Assembly (NCBI GenBank): GCA_017643165.1
Contig: JAEPNY010000002.1
Span: forward strand, 1 to 64,000
Reading direction: 5' to 3'
Origin: Psychroserpens sp.
GTDB lineage: Bacteria; Bacteroidota; Bacteroidia; Flavobacteriales; Flavobacteriaceae
Length of the DNA stretch: 64,000 nt
Shown: piece after piece, positions 8,572 to 17,633 of the stretch
Layout of the letters: every line of letters begins with the position of its first letter
How positions within the stretch are numbered: the first letter of the stretch is position 1
Made by a program: the position numbers and the translations under genes
The notes under the pieces: generated by a model
Seen by the model: the letters and a program-made list of their open reading frames with translations, nothing else
Database searches by the model: none
What the model was told of the DNA's origin: nothing

Positions 8572-10338
8572 ATGGAGGATAAAAAAACAAAAGCATTTGA
8601 TGTTACCTTATTCAAGCGTTTACTTCATTATATACAACCCTATAAACTGATCTTTATTGGTTCGTTAATATGTGTGATAGGTTTGGCAGCCTTTGGAATG
8701 CTTCGTCCTCTTGTTCTTCAAAAAGCGATTGATGAACATATTGCACTTAAAGTCTACGATGGATTCTTGTTTTACATCTTAGCAATGCTCGCCTTGCTCG
8801 TTTTAGAAGTGGTCAGTCAATTATTGTTTATCTATTTTGCGAGTTGGTTGGGACAATCGGTAGTAAAGGATATTCGTGTAAAACTTTACGATCGCGTGAT
8901 TCGCTTCCGAATGAAATATTTTGATAAGTCGTCTGTAGGTGTACTGATTACTAGAACAGTGACAGATATGGAACGAATTGCCGATATTTTCGGACAAGGA
9001 TTATTTATGATCTTTAGTGATATATTAAAAATGCTTTTTGTTGCTGGAGCTATGCTATTTATGAATTGGAAACTCAGTATGATAGCCTTTTTGACCATGC
9101 CAATCGTGTTATTTGCGACTAAGATCTTTCAGAAGTACATGAAACGCGCGTTTGAAGAAGTTAGAAACGAAGTCTCTAACTTAAACTCATTTGTTCAGGA
9201 ACGCGTAACTGGAATGAAGATTCTGCAACTATTTACTCGTGAGGATACCGAATTCAAAAAGTTTAAAGAAATTAATGAGCGCCATAAAAAGGGTTGGTTG
9301 AAAACCGTATGGTACAATTCCATATTTTTTCCAATTGCCGAATTGTTATCTTCAATTACTTTAGGTTCTATTATATGGGTTGGCGGACTAATGGTTATGG
9401 TGCAAACCACCGCGTCTGAAGGTGAATTATTCGCCTTTATCATGTTTGTGCCTATGTTGTTCAGGCCACTGAATCAAATAGCCAATAAATTCAATACGTT
9501 GCAAATGGGTATGGTAGCAGCCGATCGTGTGTTTAAAGTTCTAGATACAGAGTCTCAGATCGACGATTCGGGAGATGATACTGCCAGTGCATTTAAAGGT
9601 GATATTGCTTTTAAGAATGTGCATTTCTCTTATGTGGAAGGTGAAGAAGTCCTTAAAGGAATTGATCTCGATGTTAAAGCAGGAGAAACCGTGGCGATCG
9701 TAGGTGCTACAGGAGCTGGTAAATCTACTATCATCAATTTATTAAATCGTTTTTATGATATTGATGAAGGAACTATTTGTATCGATGGAAAAAATGCCAA
9801 AGACTTTACATTACAATCCTTGCGTTCACAAATAGCAGTGGTTTTGCAAGATGTTTTCCTTTTTGCCGATACCATTCTCAATAATATCACGCTTAAGGAT
9901 GAACGTATTTCTGAAGAACAGGTAATTCAGGCAGCAAAAGATATAGGGATACATGATTTTATTACGAGCTTACCAAATGGCTACCATTATAATGTAAAAG
10001 AACGTGGTGCCATGTTATCGTCCGGACAGCGACAATTAATTTCATTCTTAAGAGCCTATGTTACAAATCCGAGTATTCTCATATTAGATGAAGCTACATC
10101 TTCAGTTGATTCATATTCTGAACAGTTGATCCAAGATGCTACGGATAAAATTACGGAAGGTCGTACATCTATAGTAATAGCACACCGACTCGCAACGGTT
10201 CAGCAGGCTGACCAGATCATAGTCATGGACGCTGGTAAGATTGTTGAGAAGGGAACGCATAAGCAACTTCTTAAAGTTGAAAACGGCTATTATCGTAATC
10301 TTTATGAAGTCCAATTTTTAAAAGTCGAAGCAGTATAA
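8572..10338 (+). CDS. ABC exporter, fused membrane and ATPase domains (MsbA/MdlB-like)
   Basis: A 588-residue half-transporter. An ABC type-1 exporter membrane domain with six helices fills about residues 20-330. The ATPase domain follows (about 345-588) with Walker A GATGAGKST, the Q-loop in VVLQDVFLFADT, signature LSSGQ (one change from LSGGQ), Walker B ILILDEATSSVD and the H-loop AHRLAT. It probably acts as a homodimer exporting a lipid or drug; the substrate cannot be told. The ATG directly follows the truA stop. Its last 37 bases overlap the 3' end of the convergent DUF3667 gene. Confidence 0.93.
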   Translation: MEDKKTKAFDVTLFKRLLHYIQPYKLIFIGSLICVIGLAAFGMLRPLVLQKAIDEHIALKVYDGFLFYILAMLALLVLEVVSQLLFIYFASWLGQSVVKDIRVKLYDRVIRFRMKYFDKSSVGVLITRTVTDMERIADIFGQGLFMIFSDILKMLFVAGAMLFMNWKLSMIAFLTMPIVLFATKIFQKYMKRAFEEVRNEVSNLNSFVQERVTGMKILQLFTREDTEFKKFKEINERHKKGWLKTVWYNSIFFPIAELLSSITLGSIIWVGGLMVMVQTTASEGELFAFIMFVPMLFRPLNQIANKFNTLQMGMVAADRVFKVLDTESQIDDSGDDTASAFKGDIAFKNVHFSYVEGEEVLKGIDLDVKAGETVAIVGATGAGKSTIINLLNRFYDIDEGTICIDGKNAKDFTLQSLRSQIAVVLQDVFLFADTILNNITLKDERISEEQVIQAAKDIGIHDFITSLPNGYHYNVKERGAMLSSGQRQLISFLRAYVTNPSILILDEATSSVDSYSEQLIQDATDKITEGRTSIVIAHRLATVQQADQIIVMDAGKIVEKGTHKQLLKVENGYYRNLYEVQFLKVEAV

Positions 10339-11141
10339 GCTGTAGCTTCCTTGGCTGCTTTTTGCGCTTCTATCATTTGTTCCATATCACCATTGAAGAA
10401 CATTGTGATTGCCATGATCACAGATAGGATCATCATGAACACGATTGCTATCACCAAAAAGAATAAGGTTCTAAGAATGATTTGACCAAAGTTTAAGTTA
10501 TAAATTCGCTTGAGAACATAAGCGGCATAGATTACCATTATCGGCATATAAATTATACTCAAAATACCTTGAGATGTACCGAATATTGAACAGATAAGAA
10601 CAGTAACAAAAGCTGAAATAATTGAAATTTGAGCTTGCCAATACATAAACACAACCAATAATTCGGTATAATTAAAGCGTTTCAGATCAATAAATGTTAT
10701 CCTGGCTATTAAGGCATAAACAGGAACATAGAACATCATTACTAACGACATGTTCTTCTGAATAAATGACATATTACGCGCTTGCATTTCCTCTTGGCCT
10801 TCAACAGTCAGCATAGAAAAATCAAAAGTCTCAGGGAAATACTTATTCAAGACTAACATATATAGTCCACTCAGTGTTAATGCTAATCCAAAGAAACTGA
10901 TTGGATTGACATATTGTTTGCGAACCCCGTCGATATAGCCGACAATAACGGCTTCAGGTTTTTTAAAAAGATCAATTATCGTTCTTAATAACTTGTTGTC
11001 ATAATTGAAAAATGTCTCTGAAATATGTTCAAAAAGATTTCTAAATGTTAAACGGTTACGGATGACTTTTGCACCACAAACGTTACAATAATCACTATCT
11101 GAAATAAGCTCGGCTTTACAATTTTTACAATTCATAGACAT
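10302..11141 (-). CDS. DUF3667 zinc-ribbon membrane protein (copy 2)
   Basis: A 279-residue protein with an N-terminal zinc ribbon (CKNCKAEL...CNVCGAK) followed by the DUF3667 motif FFNYDNKLLRTIIDLFKKPE, then about five hydrophobic helices. It is a paralogue of the gene just upstream: same ribbon, same LDNKLL-type motif, same topology. The family is common in Bacteroidota and of unknown function. It closes the folP-cdaA operon (14 nt after the previous gene). Its 3' end overlaps the convergent ABC exporter gene by 37 bp. Confidence 0.85.
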   Translation of the reverse strand: MSMNCKNCKAELISDSDYCNVCGAKVIRNRLTFRNLFEHISETFFNYDNKLLRTIIDLFKKPEAVIVGYIDGVRKQYVNPISFFGLALTLSGLYMLVLNKYFPETFDFSMLTVEGQEEMQARNMSFIQKNMSLVMMFYVPVYALIARITFIDLKRFNYTELLVVFMYWQAQISIISAFVTVLICSIFGTSQGILSIIYMPIMVIYAAYVLKRIYNLNFGQIILRTLFFLVIAIVFMMILSVIMAITMFFNGDMEQMIEAQKAAKEATAYTASTFKNWTS

Positions 11142-11155
11142 GATCTAATAACTAA

Positions 11156-11944
11156 TTATTTTATGAAATAGCCATAAATGAATCCTAATATAAACATTAA
11201 CAACAAAATAACTATAAAGATAACTCCGAAAGCTACCATGGTCAATAGAAAGTAGGCAATACTTTGCAATAGTGTTGCTTTAAAAACACGCTTCAGAACA
11301 TAATAAAAGTAAATCAAAGTGAACAAGCCAGTACTTATGGATATGATAGCGTAATCCAAGCGAAAGCATAATAGCGTAATGGTAACAATTGCAGAAATGA
11401 TTATCGTTTCAGCTGAATAGTATAAATTGAGGACAAGATGTTCTGTAAAATTAAATCGTCGTTCGCCAACAATATTAAAGGCCATCCATGTTGCAATAGC
11501 GGAAAATGGAACACTAAGTGTGTAGACAACACTTAGGTATTTATTGAAGTCGTTATTAGACGTGTCCTTAAATGGATTATTCTCGTTTATTTGTGCATCG
11601 TTTAATCCTTCAAGAAAGGTGCTTTCTGCATTAATTAAGTCTGCAAAAAAAGTCTCCATCAGGAACACCTGTAATCCGACAAAGGTTAACCCGATTGCAA
11701 AATATTGGATGACACTGATGTACCGTTTTCGAGTTCCAGCAATAAAGCTGTTAATAACTAATTCAGGTTTTATAAAAAGGTGATTAAAGGTCTTTAAGAG
11801 TTTATTATCTAGATTGAAGAATTGTTCATTAATATCATTCCAGATATTTCGTAAAGATAAACGCCTTCTAACAACTTTTGCACCACAAATTGGACAATAA
11901 TTGATTCTTGGATCTAATGAACTGCCGCAATTTCTACATTCCAT
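11156..11944 (-). CDS. DUF3667 zinc-ribbon membrane protein (copy 1)
   Basis: A 262-residue protein with zinc ribbon CRNCGSS...CPICGAK (residues 3-21), the DUF3667 core FFNLDNKLLKTFNHLFIKPE, and four to five transmembrane helices. It is separated from cdaA by one base, so it is co-transcribed and perhaps coupled to it. Tandem duplication with the next gene is evident from the shared ribbon and core. Function unknown; the operon suggests a link to c-di-AMP or envelope physiology, which is inference only. Confidence 0.85.
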   Translation of the reverse strand: MECRNCGSSLDPRINYCPICGAKVVRRRLSLRNIWNDINEQFFNLDNKLLKTFNHLFIKPELVINSFIAGTRKRYISVIQYFAIGLTFVGLQVFLMETFFADLINAESTFLEGLNDAQINENNPFKDTSNNDFNKYLSVVYTLSVPFSAIATWMAFNIVGERRFNFTEHLVLNLYYSAETIIISAIVTITLLCFRLDYAIISISTGLFTLIYFYYVLKRVFKATLLQSIAYFLLTMVAFGVIFIVILLLMFILGFIYGYFIK

Positions 11945-11945
11945 G

Positions 11946-12728
11946 CTATGTTAATTCATTATTGAGCAATGTTGTAAGTTCTTGAAAATCTTCAAACATG
12001 ATAAACTCACCATTTTTAATATAGGAGATTTGACCGGTTTCCTCACTTACTACAAGTGCTATGGCATCCGTTTTTTCTGTAATACCTACTGCTGCTCTGT
12101 GGCGTAACCCAAAGCGTTGTGGTATTGTCTTCTCATTATTGACTGGAAGAATGACGCGCGTTGCTTTAACCACATTATTTTCAATGATGATAGCACCATC
12201 ATGTAGTGGACTATTTTTAAAGAAGATACTTTCGATAATGGGTTGTGTGACTTTAATTGTCATTTCGTCTCCCGTGTTCACCAAGAAGTCTAAACTATTG
12301 TTACGTTCGATAACAATTAACGCACCTGTTTTTGTACTACTCATCTTCTGACATGCTGAAACAATCGCTACGACGTCAGTCTCAGAATCTTCCTCATTCT
12401 TTAAGAAATTGATTTTGCGAAATAGTTTGCCTCGACCACCTAAATTGGTTGAGCCTACCATCAGTAAAAATTTTCTAATCTCAGGTTGAAAAACTACAAT
12501 TAGCGCAATAATTCCAACTTTTATAAATCCATCAAATATGCGATGGAGCATATGCATTTCAAGAAAATCAGTGACGCGCCAAACGAGATAGATAATAATA
12601 ATTCCGATGAATATATTAACAGCAACGGTACCTTTTATGAGCTTGTAAACGTAATAGAGCAGAATAGCGACCAAGAAAACGTCGATAAAATCTACAATCC
12701 CAAATTCCCAAAATTTGAATTTTTCCAA
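11946..12728 (-). CDS. cdaA: Diadenylate cyclase (CdaA type)
   Basis: A 260-residue membrane enzyme that makes cyclic di-AMP from two ATP. Three N-terminal helices (about 12-90) precede the DAC domain, which keeps the active-site motifs DGA (in SPLHDGAIII) and RHR (in FGLRHRAAVGI), and GALIVIE. This is the single-subunit CdaA architecture. It sits in an operon with folP upstream, and folP-cdaA linkage recurs in Bacteroidota. c-di-AMP controls potassium and osmotic balance in many bacteria; the target here is not visible. Confidence 0.95.
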   Translation of the reverse strand: MEKFKFWEFGIVDFIDVFLVAILLYYVYKLIKGTVAVNIFIGIIIIYLVWRVTDFLEMHMLHRIFDGFIKVGIIALIVVFQPEIRKFLLMVGSTNLGGRGKLFRKINFLKNEEDSETDVVAIVSACQKMSSTKTGALIVIERNNSLDFLVNTGDEMTIKVTQPIIESIFFKNSPLHDGAIIIENNVVKATRVILPVNNEKTIPQRFGLRHRAAVGITEKTDAIALVVSEETGQISYIKNGEFIMFEDFQELTTLLNNELT

Positions 12729-12762
12729 GGTGTGCTGTTTATGTAAATGTACTAATTATTGA

Positions 12763-13452
12763 TTAATATATGAATTCGTCTTTTGAGACCTGAATTTCGG
12801 GATTTAACCCAGTTTCCAATTTGGATTTTATCCTAATATAGTCCTGAAAATTTAGTTCAGAATCAAATAACAAATACACCATAGTAGAATTCTCGGTAAC
12901 GTAAAATTCTTCAATCTTACTTATAACATCATTTAAGTTTTGATATACCTCAGAATGATTAATTTTATTCGATGTCGCGTTTAAGGCAAAACTTTCAGCT
13001 GTGACCGCGTTTAGTGTGATACTCAATAGTTCATCATGAGATTTGTAATTCAATACATCTCTTAAAGGGCGTTCATGATAAAACACCTGAGTAAACTCAA
13101 TAAATCCTAGATTTTGTATGCTCGTATCATTACAGGTATAATACGTTTTAGCATCTTCGTTTTTATGCATTTTTGCATTGCGCTTCTTATTTTGAAGGTA
13201 GATTATGTTAGGAATGGCTTGATTTAAAGTGAGACGTTTGTCTACATTGATTAGCCAGTTGGTCGTGCCAATCAGGTTCTTTCTATTCAGATCTACACTG
13301 TCTTTTTCAGTTTCATCGTAAAATAAATAGGCATGTGAAACATCGGCAATCTCAGAGATCTTCGAATTTTGTATTTCAGGTAGATATAATAAACGTTCTT
13401 TGATACAAGAACTGCAAATTAGAAGTAATAGTAATATTGGTAGTTTCTTCAT
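12763..13452 (-). CDS. Conserved hypothetical lipoprotein in the folP-cdaA operon
   Basis: A 229-residue protein with a lipoprotein signal (MKKLPILLLLLICSSC). The rest is soluble with no motif I recognise. The last 60 residues (VYLLFDSELNFQDYIRIKS...) look like an alpha/beta fold loosely reminiscent of ExbD-type periplasmic domains; that is only an impression. Its ATG overlaps the folP stop by 4 bases, indicating translational coupling. cdaA begins 34 nt downstream. Confidence 0.7.
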   Translation of the reverse strand: MKKLPILLLLLICSSCIKERLLYLPEIQNSKISEIADVSHAYLFYDETEKDSVDLNRKNLIGTTNWLINVDKRLTLNQAIPNIIYLQNKKRNAKMHKNEDAKTYYTCNDTSIQNLGFIEFTQVFYHERPLRDVLNYKSHDELLSITLNAVTAESFALNATSNKINHSEVYQNLNDVISKIEEFYVTENSTMVYLLFDSELNFQDYIRIKSKLETGLNPEIQVSKDEFIY

Positions 13453-14282
13453 GAAGATTTTAATTGTTCAAATAAAGTGACACATTCCACGGCTTCTTTG
13501 ACATCATGGACTCTCAATATGGACGACCCTTTTTGAAGCGCAACCATGTGTAATGCAGTAGTTCCATTTAATGCGCCTTCGGCAGATGTATCTAATGTTT
13601 TATAAATCATTGATTTTCTGGAGACGCCAGCCAATATTGGTAAATCAATAGTTTTAAGCAATTCCAATTTATTGAGTAATTCAAAATTCTGCTTTAAGGT
13701 TTTAGCAAATCCGAATCCAGGGTCAATAATGAGATCAACAATTCCAAATGCTCTGGCACTCGCAATACGTTCCGAAAAATAGTGAGTAATCGCTTTGATT
13801 AAATCATCATAGTCGGTTAACTTTTGCATTGTTTGCGGTGTACCACGCATATGCATCATGATATAGGGTACATTTAATTCTGCAATCGTTGCAAACATGT
13901 TATCATCTTGTTGTCCAGCTGAAATATCATTAATCATACAGGCTCCTGCTTCAACACAGGCCTTAGCCACATTGCTCCTAAAGGTGTCTATGGAAATCAG
14001 AATATTTGGGAAGTTTTTAACCAAAAACTCAATAATTGGAAGAATGCGATTTAGTTCTTCCATTTCACTAACATGATCAGCACCAGGCCTAGAACTATAG
14101 GCACCAATATCGATAAAGGTGGCACCTTCATCTAACATGGTATCTACCTGCTTGAGAATTGAAGATTTATTTCTGAATCGTCCACCATCATAAAACGAGT
14201 CTGGAGTTACATTCAAAATGCCCATAACTTTTGGAATGCTGAGGTCAATTAATTGTCCTTTACAATTGATGCTTTTGCTCAA
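13449..14282 (-). CDS. folP: Dihydropteroate synthase
   Basis: A 277-residue TIM-barrel enzyme joining p-aminobenzoate to 6-hydroxymethyl-dihydropterin diphosphate in folate synthesis; it is the sulfonamide target. Signatures seen: MGILNVTPDSFYDGG (pterin/phosphate loop), FIDIGAYSSRPGA, DIDTFRS-like ISIDTFRSNVA, INDIS, DPGFGFAKT and VSRKSMI. Length is normal. It is first in a five-gene operon with the lipoprotein, cdaA and two DUF3667 genes, and divergent from the DUF1599 gene. Confidence 0.96.
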   Translation of the reverse strand: MSKSINCKGQLIDLSIPKVMGILNVTPDSFYDGGRFRNKSSILKQVDTMLDEGATFIDIGAYSSRPGADHVSEMEELNRILPIIEFLVKNFPNILISIDTFRSNVAKACVEAGACMINDISAGQQDDNMFATIAELNVPYIMMHMRGTPQTMQKLTDYDDLIKAITHYFSERIASARAFGIVDLIIDPGFGFAKTLKQNFELLNKLELLKTIDLPILAGVSRKSMIYKTLDTSAEGALNGTTALHMVALQKGSSILRVHDVKEAVECVTLFEQLKSS

Positions 14283-14355
14283 AATTATATAGTGAGATTA
14301 AAGTTTTTAAATCTGATTAATTTATGCGAAATTTACGGAAAATTAAATGGTTTAG

Positions 14356-14901
14356 ATGCAAAATACTTCAAAACAATATGACGACGTCATAGCACAATGC
14401 AGAAGTTTATTTATTAATAAAATGAAAGATTATGGGAGTGCTTGGCGCATTCTCAGATTACCATCGCTAACTGATCAAATTTTTATCAAGGCACAGCGCA
14501 TTAGAGGTTTGCAACAAAACTCTGAACGTAAAGTTGATGAAGGTGAGATGAGTGAATTCATAGGAATCATAAATTATTGTACTATGGCACTCGTACAGCT
14601 CGATAAGGGAGTTGTGGAACAACCTGATCTTTCATTAGATGAAGCTGTTGTATTGTATGATGATAAAATTGCCATCACGAAACAACTTATGATGGATAAG
14701 AATCATGATTATGGCGAAGCATGGCGTGATATGAGGGTGAGCAGTTTAACTGATTTGATTCTGCAAAAATTATTACGCGTGAAACAGATTGAGGATAACT
14801 CAGGTAAAACCATTGTAAGTGAAGGCATCGACGCGAATTATCAGGACATGATCAATTATGCTGTATTTGCGATGATTCATTTAAACGACCAAAACAACTA
14901 G
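14356..14901 (+). CDS. DUF1599 protein (tandem nucleotide-modification-associated domain)
   Basis: A 181-residue protein built of two copies of one unit: KMKDYGSAWRILRLPSLTD (about 23-41) and KNHDYGEAWRDMRVSSLTD (about 115-133), each followed by a conserved helix and an N/D-Y segment. This is DUF1599, proposed from comparative genomics to be linked to modified nucleotides; no activity is established that I know of. It starts a plus-strand cluster (BT_3928 protein, permease, tpiA) and is divergent from folP. ATG 14356 is used because an ATG at 14347 runs into a stop after two codons. Confidence 0.8.
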   Translation: MQNTSKQYDDVIAQCRSLFINKMKDYGSAWRILRLPSLTDQIFIKAQRIRGLQQNSERKVDEGEMSEFIGIINYCTMALVQLDKGVVEQPDLSLDEAVVLYDDKIAITKQLMMDKNHDYGEAWRDMRVSSLTDLILQKLLRVKQIEDNSGKTIVSEGIDANYQDMINYAVFAMIHLNDQNN

Positions 14902-14913
14902 ACAATACGACCT

Positions 14914-16008
14914 ATGAAAGCATTAGTCAATATTAGCCGAATTTTAGTAGGTGCACTTTTTATTTTTTCAGGATTTATAAAGCTGAATGATCCCTTAGGA
15001 TTTTCTTATAAATTACAAGAATACTTTAGTTATGATGTTCTCAATATTCCGTCATTAATTCCTTATGCACTTGGACTTGCTGTTTTTGTTGTTGTTTTTG
15101 AGGTGGTATTAGGAGTCTTCCTTTTGATAGGGTATAAACCGAAATTCACAGTATGGAGTTTATTGGCTATGATTATCTTTTTTACATTTTTAACCTTTTA
15201 TGCTGCTTATTTTGATAAGGTTAAAGATTGTGGGTGTTTTGGTGATTTTCTAAAATTAACACCATGGCAATCTTTCTGGAAAGATGTTATACTTCTGGTA
15301 TTAATTCTTATACTTTTCATTGGTCAACGCCATATAAAACCTATAATGTCAACCTTTGGTACCTCTGTGGTTGCACTACTCAGTTTTATAATAAGTCTGT
15401 GGTTTGGGTATTACGTATTAATGCATTTACCGGCTTTTGATTTCAGAGCTTATAAGATTGGTGATAATCTTCAAGAGAATATGAAGTTACCTCCTGATGC
15501 TCAAAAAGCGGTGACAGATTACATCTGGACTTACACGTTAAATGGAGAAGAAAAAACTGTGACTGATCGTGGTCGTGGTCCTAAAACCTACGACAAGATC
15601 ATAGGTGTGGAGACTAAAGTTATAGAAGAAGGTGATGTACCTAAAATTCAGGATTTCTCAATTGAATCTGAAGATGAGGATCTCACGCAAACGTTCCTAG
15701 AACTCGATAAATTGGTTATGGTGGTATCTTACAGTCTTGAAAAAGCTGAAGCCGAAGGTATGGAACAGTTAAAAGACATGGTTAAAAATGCGCAAGATCA
15801 GGGTTATAATGTCATTGGTTTAACAGCTTCTGGTGAAGCCATGAAAACGGAAGTACGTAAGGCCTACGGATTAGATTTTGATTTTTATCTCTGTGATGAG
15901 AAGGTCCTAAAAACTATTGTAAGAGCGAACCCTGGAGTAGTAGTGCTTGAAAAAGGTACGGTAACACAAAAGGCGCATTATAATGATATTGACGAGTTAG
16001 AATTTTAA
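14914..16008 (+). CDS. BT_3928-type DoxX/MauE membrane protein
   Basis: The 364-residue protein opens with a DoxX/MauE-like unit: four helices in residues 1-140 with ISRILVGALFIFSGFIKLNDP and the redox-type motif KDCGCFGDF between helices. A fifth helix (about 150-172) is followed by an extracytoplasmic C-terminal domain (about 180-364) resembling a thioredoxin-like fold. Bacteroidota annotate this as the BT_3928 family. It may move electrons or disulfides across the membrane (inference). It is 12 nt after the DUF1599 gene, with a TlpA gene downstream. Confidence 0.8.
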   Translation: MKALVNISRILVGALFIFSGFIKLNDPLGFSYKLQEYFSYDVLNIPSLIPYALGLAVFVVVFEVVLGVFLLIGYKPKFTVWSLLAMIIFFTFLTFYAAYFDKVKDCGCFGDFLKLTPWQSFWKDVILLVLILILFIGQRHIKPIMSTFGTSVVALLSFIISLWFGYYVLMHLPAFDFRAYKIGDNLQENMKLPPDAQKAVTDYIWTYTLNGEEKTVTDRGRGPKTYDKIIGVETKVIEEGDVPKIQDFSIESEDEDLTQTFLELDKLVMVVSYSLEKAEAEGMEQLKDMVKNAQDQGYNVIGLTASGEAMKTEVRKAYGLDFDFYLCDEKVLKTIVRANPGVVVLEKGTVTQKAHYNDIDELEF

Positions 16009-16026
16009 ACTTAAACGCAACACAAT

Positions 16027-17103
16027 CTGTTTAGATATTTATTAAATAAAATAGCTTATGCCTTACTAACTCTTCTAGGAGTAGTAACCGTAATCTTCTT
16101 TTTGTTTAATGTACTTCCGGGAGATCCTGCTCAGATGATGCTTGGTCAAAACGAAGACAGCGAACAGATCGCCATCGTAAAAGCCAAATATGGATTTGAT
16201 AAACCAATTGCGACGCAATATGCGTATTATCTAAACGATTTATCTCCAATATCCTTTCATTCCACAAACAATCAAGATTATACGTATTTAGAAAAAGGAA
16301 AATATACGGCAAGTCAATTATTTCAAATCGGGAATACAAATACAGTTTTGAAATTCCCCTATCTAAGAGAATCCTTCACCAAACAAGGAAAAAAAGTATC
16401 TCAAGTCATTGGAGAGACTTTACCCAACACGTTCGTTCTTGCAGTTTCAGCAATCGCAATAGCAATTATACTGGGCGTCTGTCTCGGAATTGTATCAGCA
16501 CTGTTTAAAGATCGATGGCTTGATAAATTCATACAGATCTTTAGTACATTAGGTATGAGTGTTCCTTCATTTTTTAGTGCTATACTTTTTGCGTGGTTCT
16601 TTGGCTATGTTTTGCATGACTATACAAATTTAGAAATGACAGGAAGCTTATATGAGCTAGATGATTTTGGTGAACGCGTACAAATCAAATGGAAAAATTT
16701 AATACTTCCGGCAATTGTCTTAGGTATTCGACCTCTTGCTGTGGTAATTCAGTTGATGCGAAATTCGTTACTGGAAGTTTTCAATCAGGATTATATTCGA
16801 ACGGCTAGAGCAAAAGGCTTAAGTGAATTTCAAATCATCAAAAGACATGCGGTTAAAAATGCACTAAATCCAGTTGTCACTGCTATTTCAGGTTGGTTTG
16901 CCTCTATGCTGGCAGGAGCGGTATTTGTTGAATATATTTTTGGATGGAATGGTCTTGGTAAAGAAATTGTGAACGCATTAAATACCTTAGATCTTCCAGT
17001 TATTATGGGATCTGTTCTAGTTATTGCATTATTATTCATTGTGATTAATATATTTGTCGATGTTATATATGGCTGGTTAGACCCTAAAGTCAAATTAAAA
17101 TAA
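16027..17103 (+). CDS. ABC transporter permease, DppB/OppB-like, with non-ATG start
   Basis: Six-helix permease of the peptide/nickel class. The EAA-type loop is YIRTARAKGLSEFQIIKRHAV. No ATG exists at the 5' end: the frame opens after a TAA at 16012-16014, and the first membrane helix (YALLTLLGVVTVIFFLFNVL) lies before the first TTG (16102). CTG at 16027 gives MFRYLLNKIAYA, the usual family start, so I place it there; CTG use is an inference. The insert between helices 1 and 2 (about 50-115) is longer than in DppB. No partner permease, ATPase or binding protein gene lies nearby. Confidence 0.85.
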   Translation: MFRYLLNKIAYALLTLLGVVTVIFFLFNVLPGDPAQMMLGQNEDSEQIAIVKAKYGFDKPIATQYAYYLNDLSPISFHSTNNQDYTYLEKGKYTASQLFQIGNTNTVLKFPYLRESFTKQGKKVSQVIGETLPNTFVLAVSAIAIAIILGVCLGIVSALFKDRWLDKFIQIFSTLGMSVPSFFSAILFAWFFGYVLHDYTNLEMTGSLYELDDFGERVQIKWKNLILPAIVLGIRPLAVVIQLMRNSLLEVFNQDYIRTARAKGLSEFQIIKRHAVKNALNPVVTAISGWFASMLAGAVFVEYIFGWNGLGKEIVNALNTLDLPVIMGSVLVIALLFIVINIFVDVIYGWLDPKVKLK

Positions 17104-17104
17104 A

Positions 17105-17596
17105 ATGAAAAAACTCACTCAATTTCTCTTGATAGCATTATGCGTATTGAGTTGCGAAGCACAACCAGATCCAGTTGCATTCACTTCAGAAGCATTAAAT
17201 GATACATTGCTTAATCTCGATGATGAATCAGTTTCGTTTCAATCTGTGTTAGAATCTCATAAAGGAAAGATCATACTCGTTGATGTCTGGGCAAGTTGGT
17301 GTAAAGATTGTATAGTGAGTTTGCCAGATTTAAAGGCGATACAGTCCGATTATCCGGATGTAGCGTATGTATTTCTGTCGATCGATAGAAGTATTAAAAG
17401 TTGGAAGAAAGGAATTAAAAAGTATAACATTGAAGGCGAACATTATTTTATGCAGGATGGCTGGGATAGCGCTTTCAGTGAATCAATTGATTTAGATTGG
17501 GTGCCACGATATATGATTATCGATACCGATGGCAGTATAAAAGTATACAGAGCTGTTAAACTCACAGACGAACGTATACGCGCAAATTTGAACTAA
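17105..17596 (+). CDS. TlpA-like thioredoxin-fold lipoprotein
   Basis: A 163-residue protein with a lipobox (LIALCVLSC) and a thioredoxin-fold domain (about 40-163) with active site WASWCKDC. The family reduces or oxidises periplasmic disulfides, often for cytochrome maturation. It starts one base after the permease stop, so it is in the same operon, and is near the BT_3928 protein, which has a DoxX/MauE redox unit. The partner substrate is unknown. Confidence 0.88.
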   Translation: MKKLTQFLLIALCVLSCEAQPDPVAFTSEALNDTLLNLDDESVSFQSVLESHKGKIILVDVWASWCKDCIVSLPDLKAIQSDYPDVAYVFLSIDRSIKSWKKGIKKYNIEGEHYFMQDGWDSAFSESIDLDWVPRYMIIDTDGSIKVYRAVKLTDERIRANLN

Positions 17597-17633
17597 CATA
17601 TCATGTTTCTTCGGAAACCATAAACATAAAACT

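Noticed and set aside
16102..16104. TTG start for the DppB-like permease
   Set aside because: It would cut off the first membrane helix, which is clearly coded upstream in the same frame.
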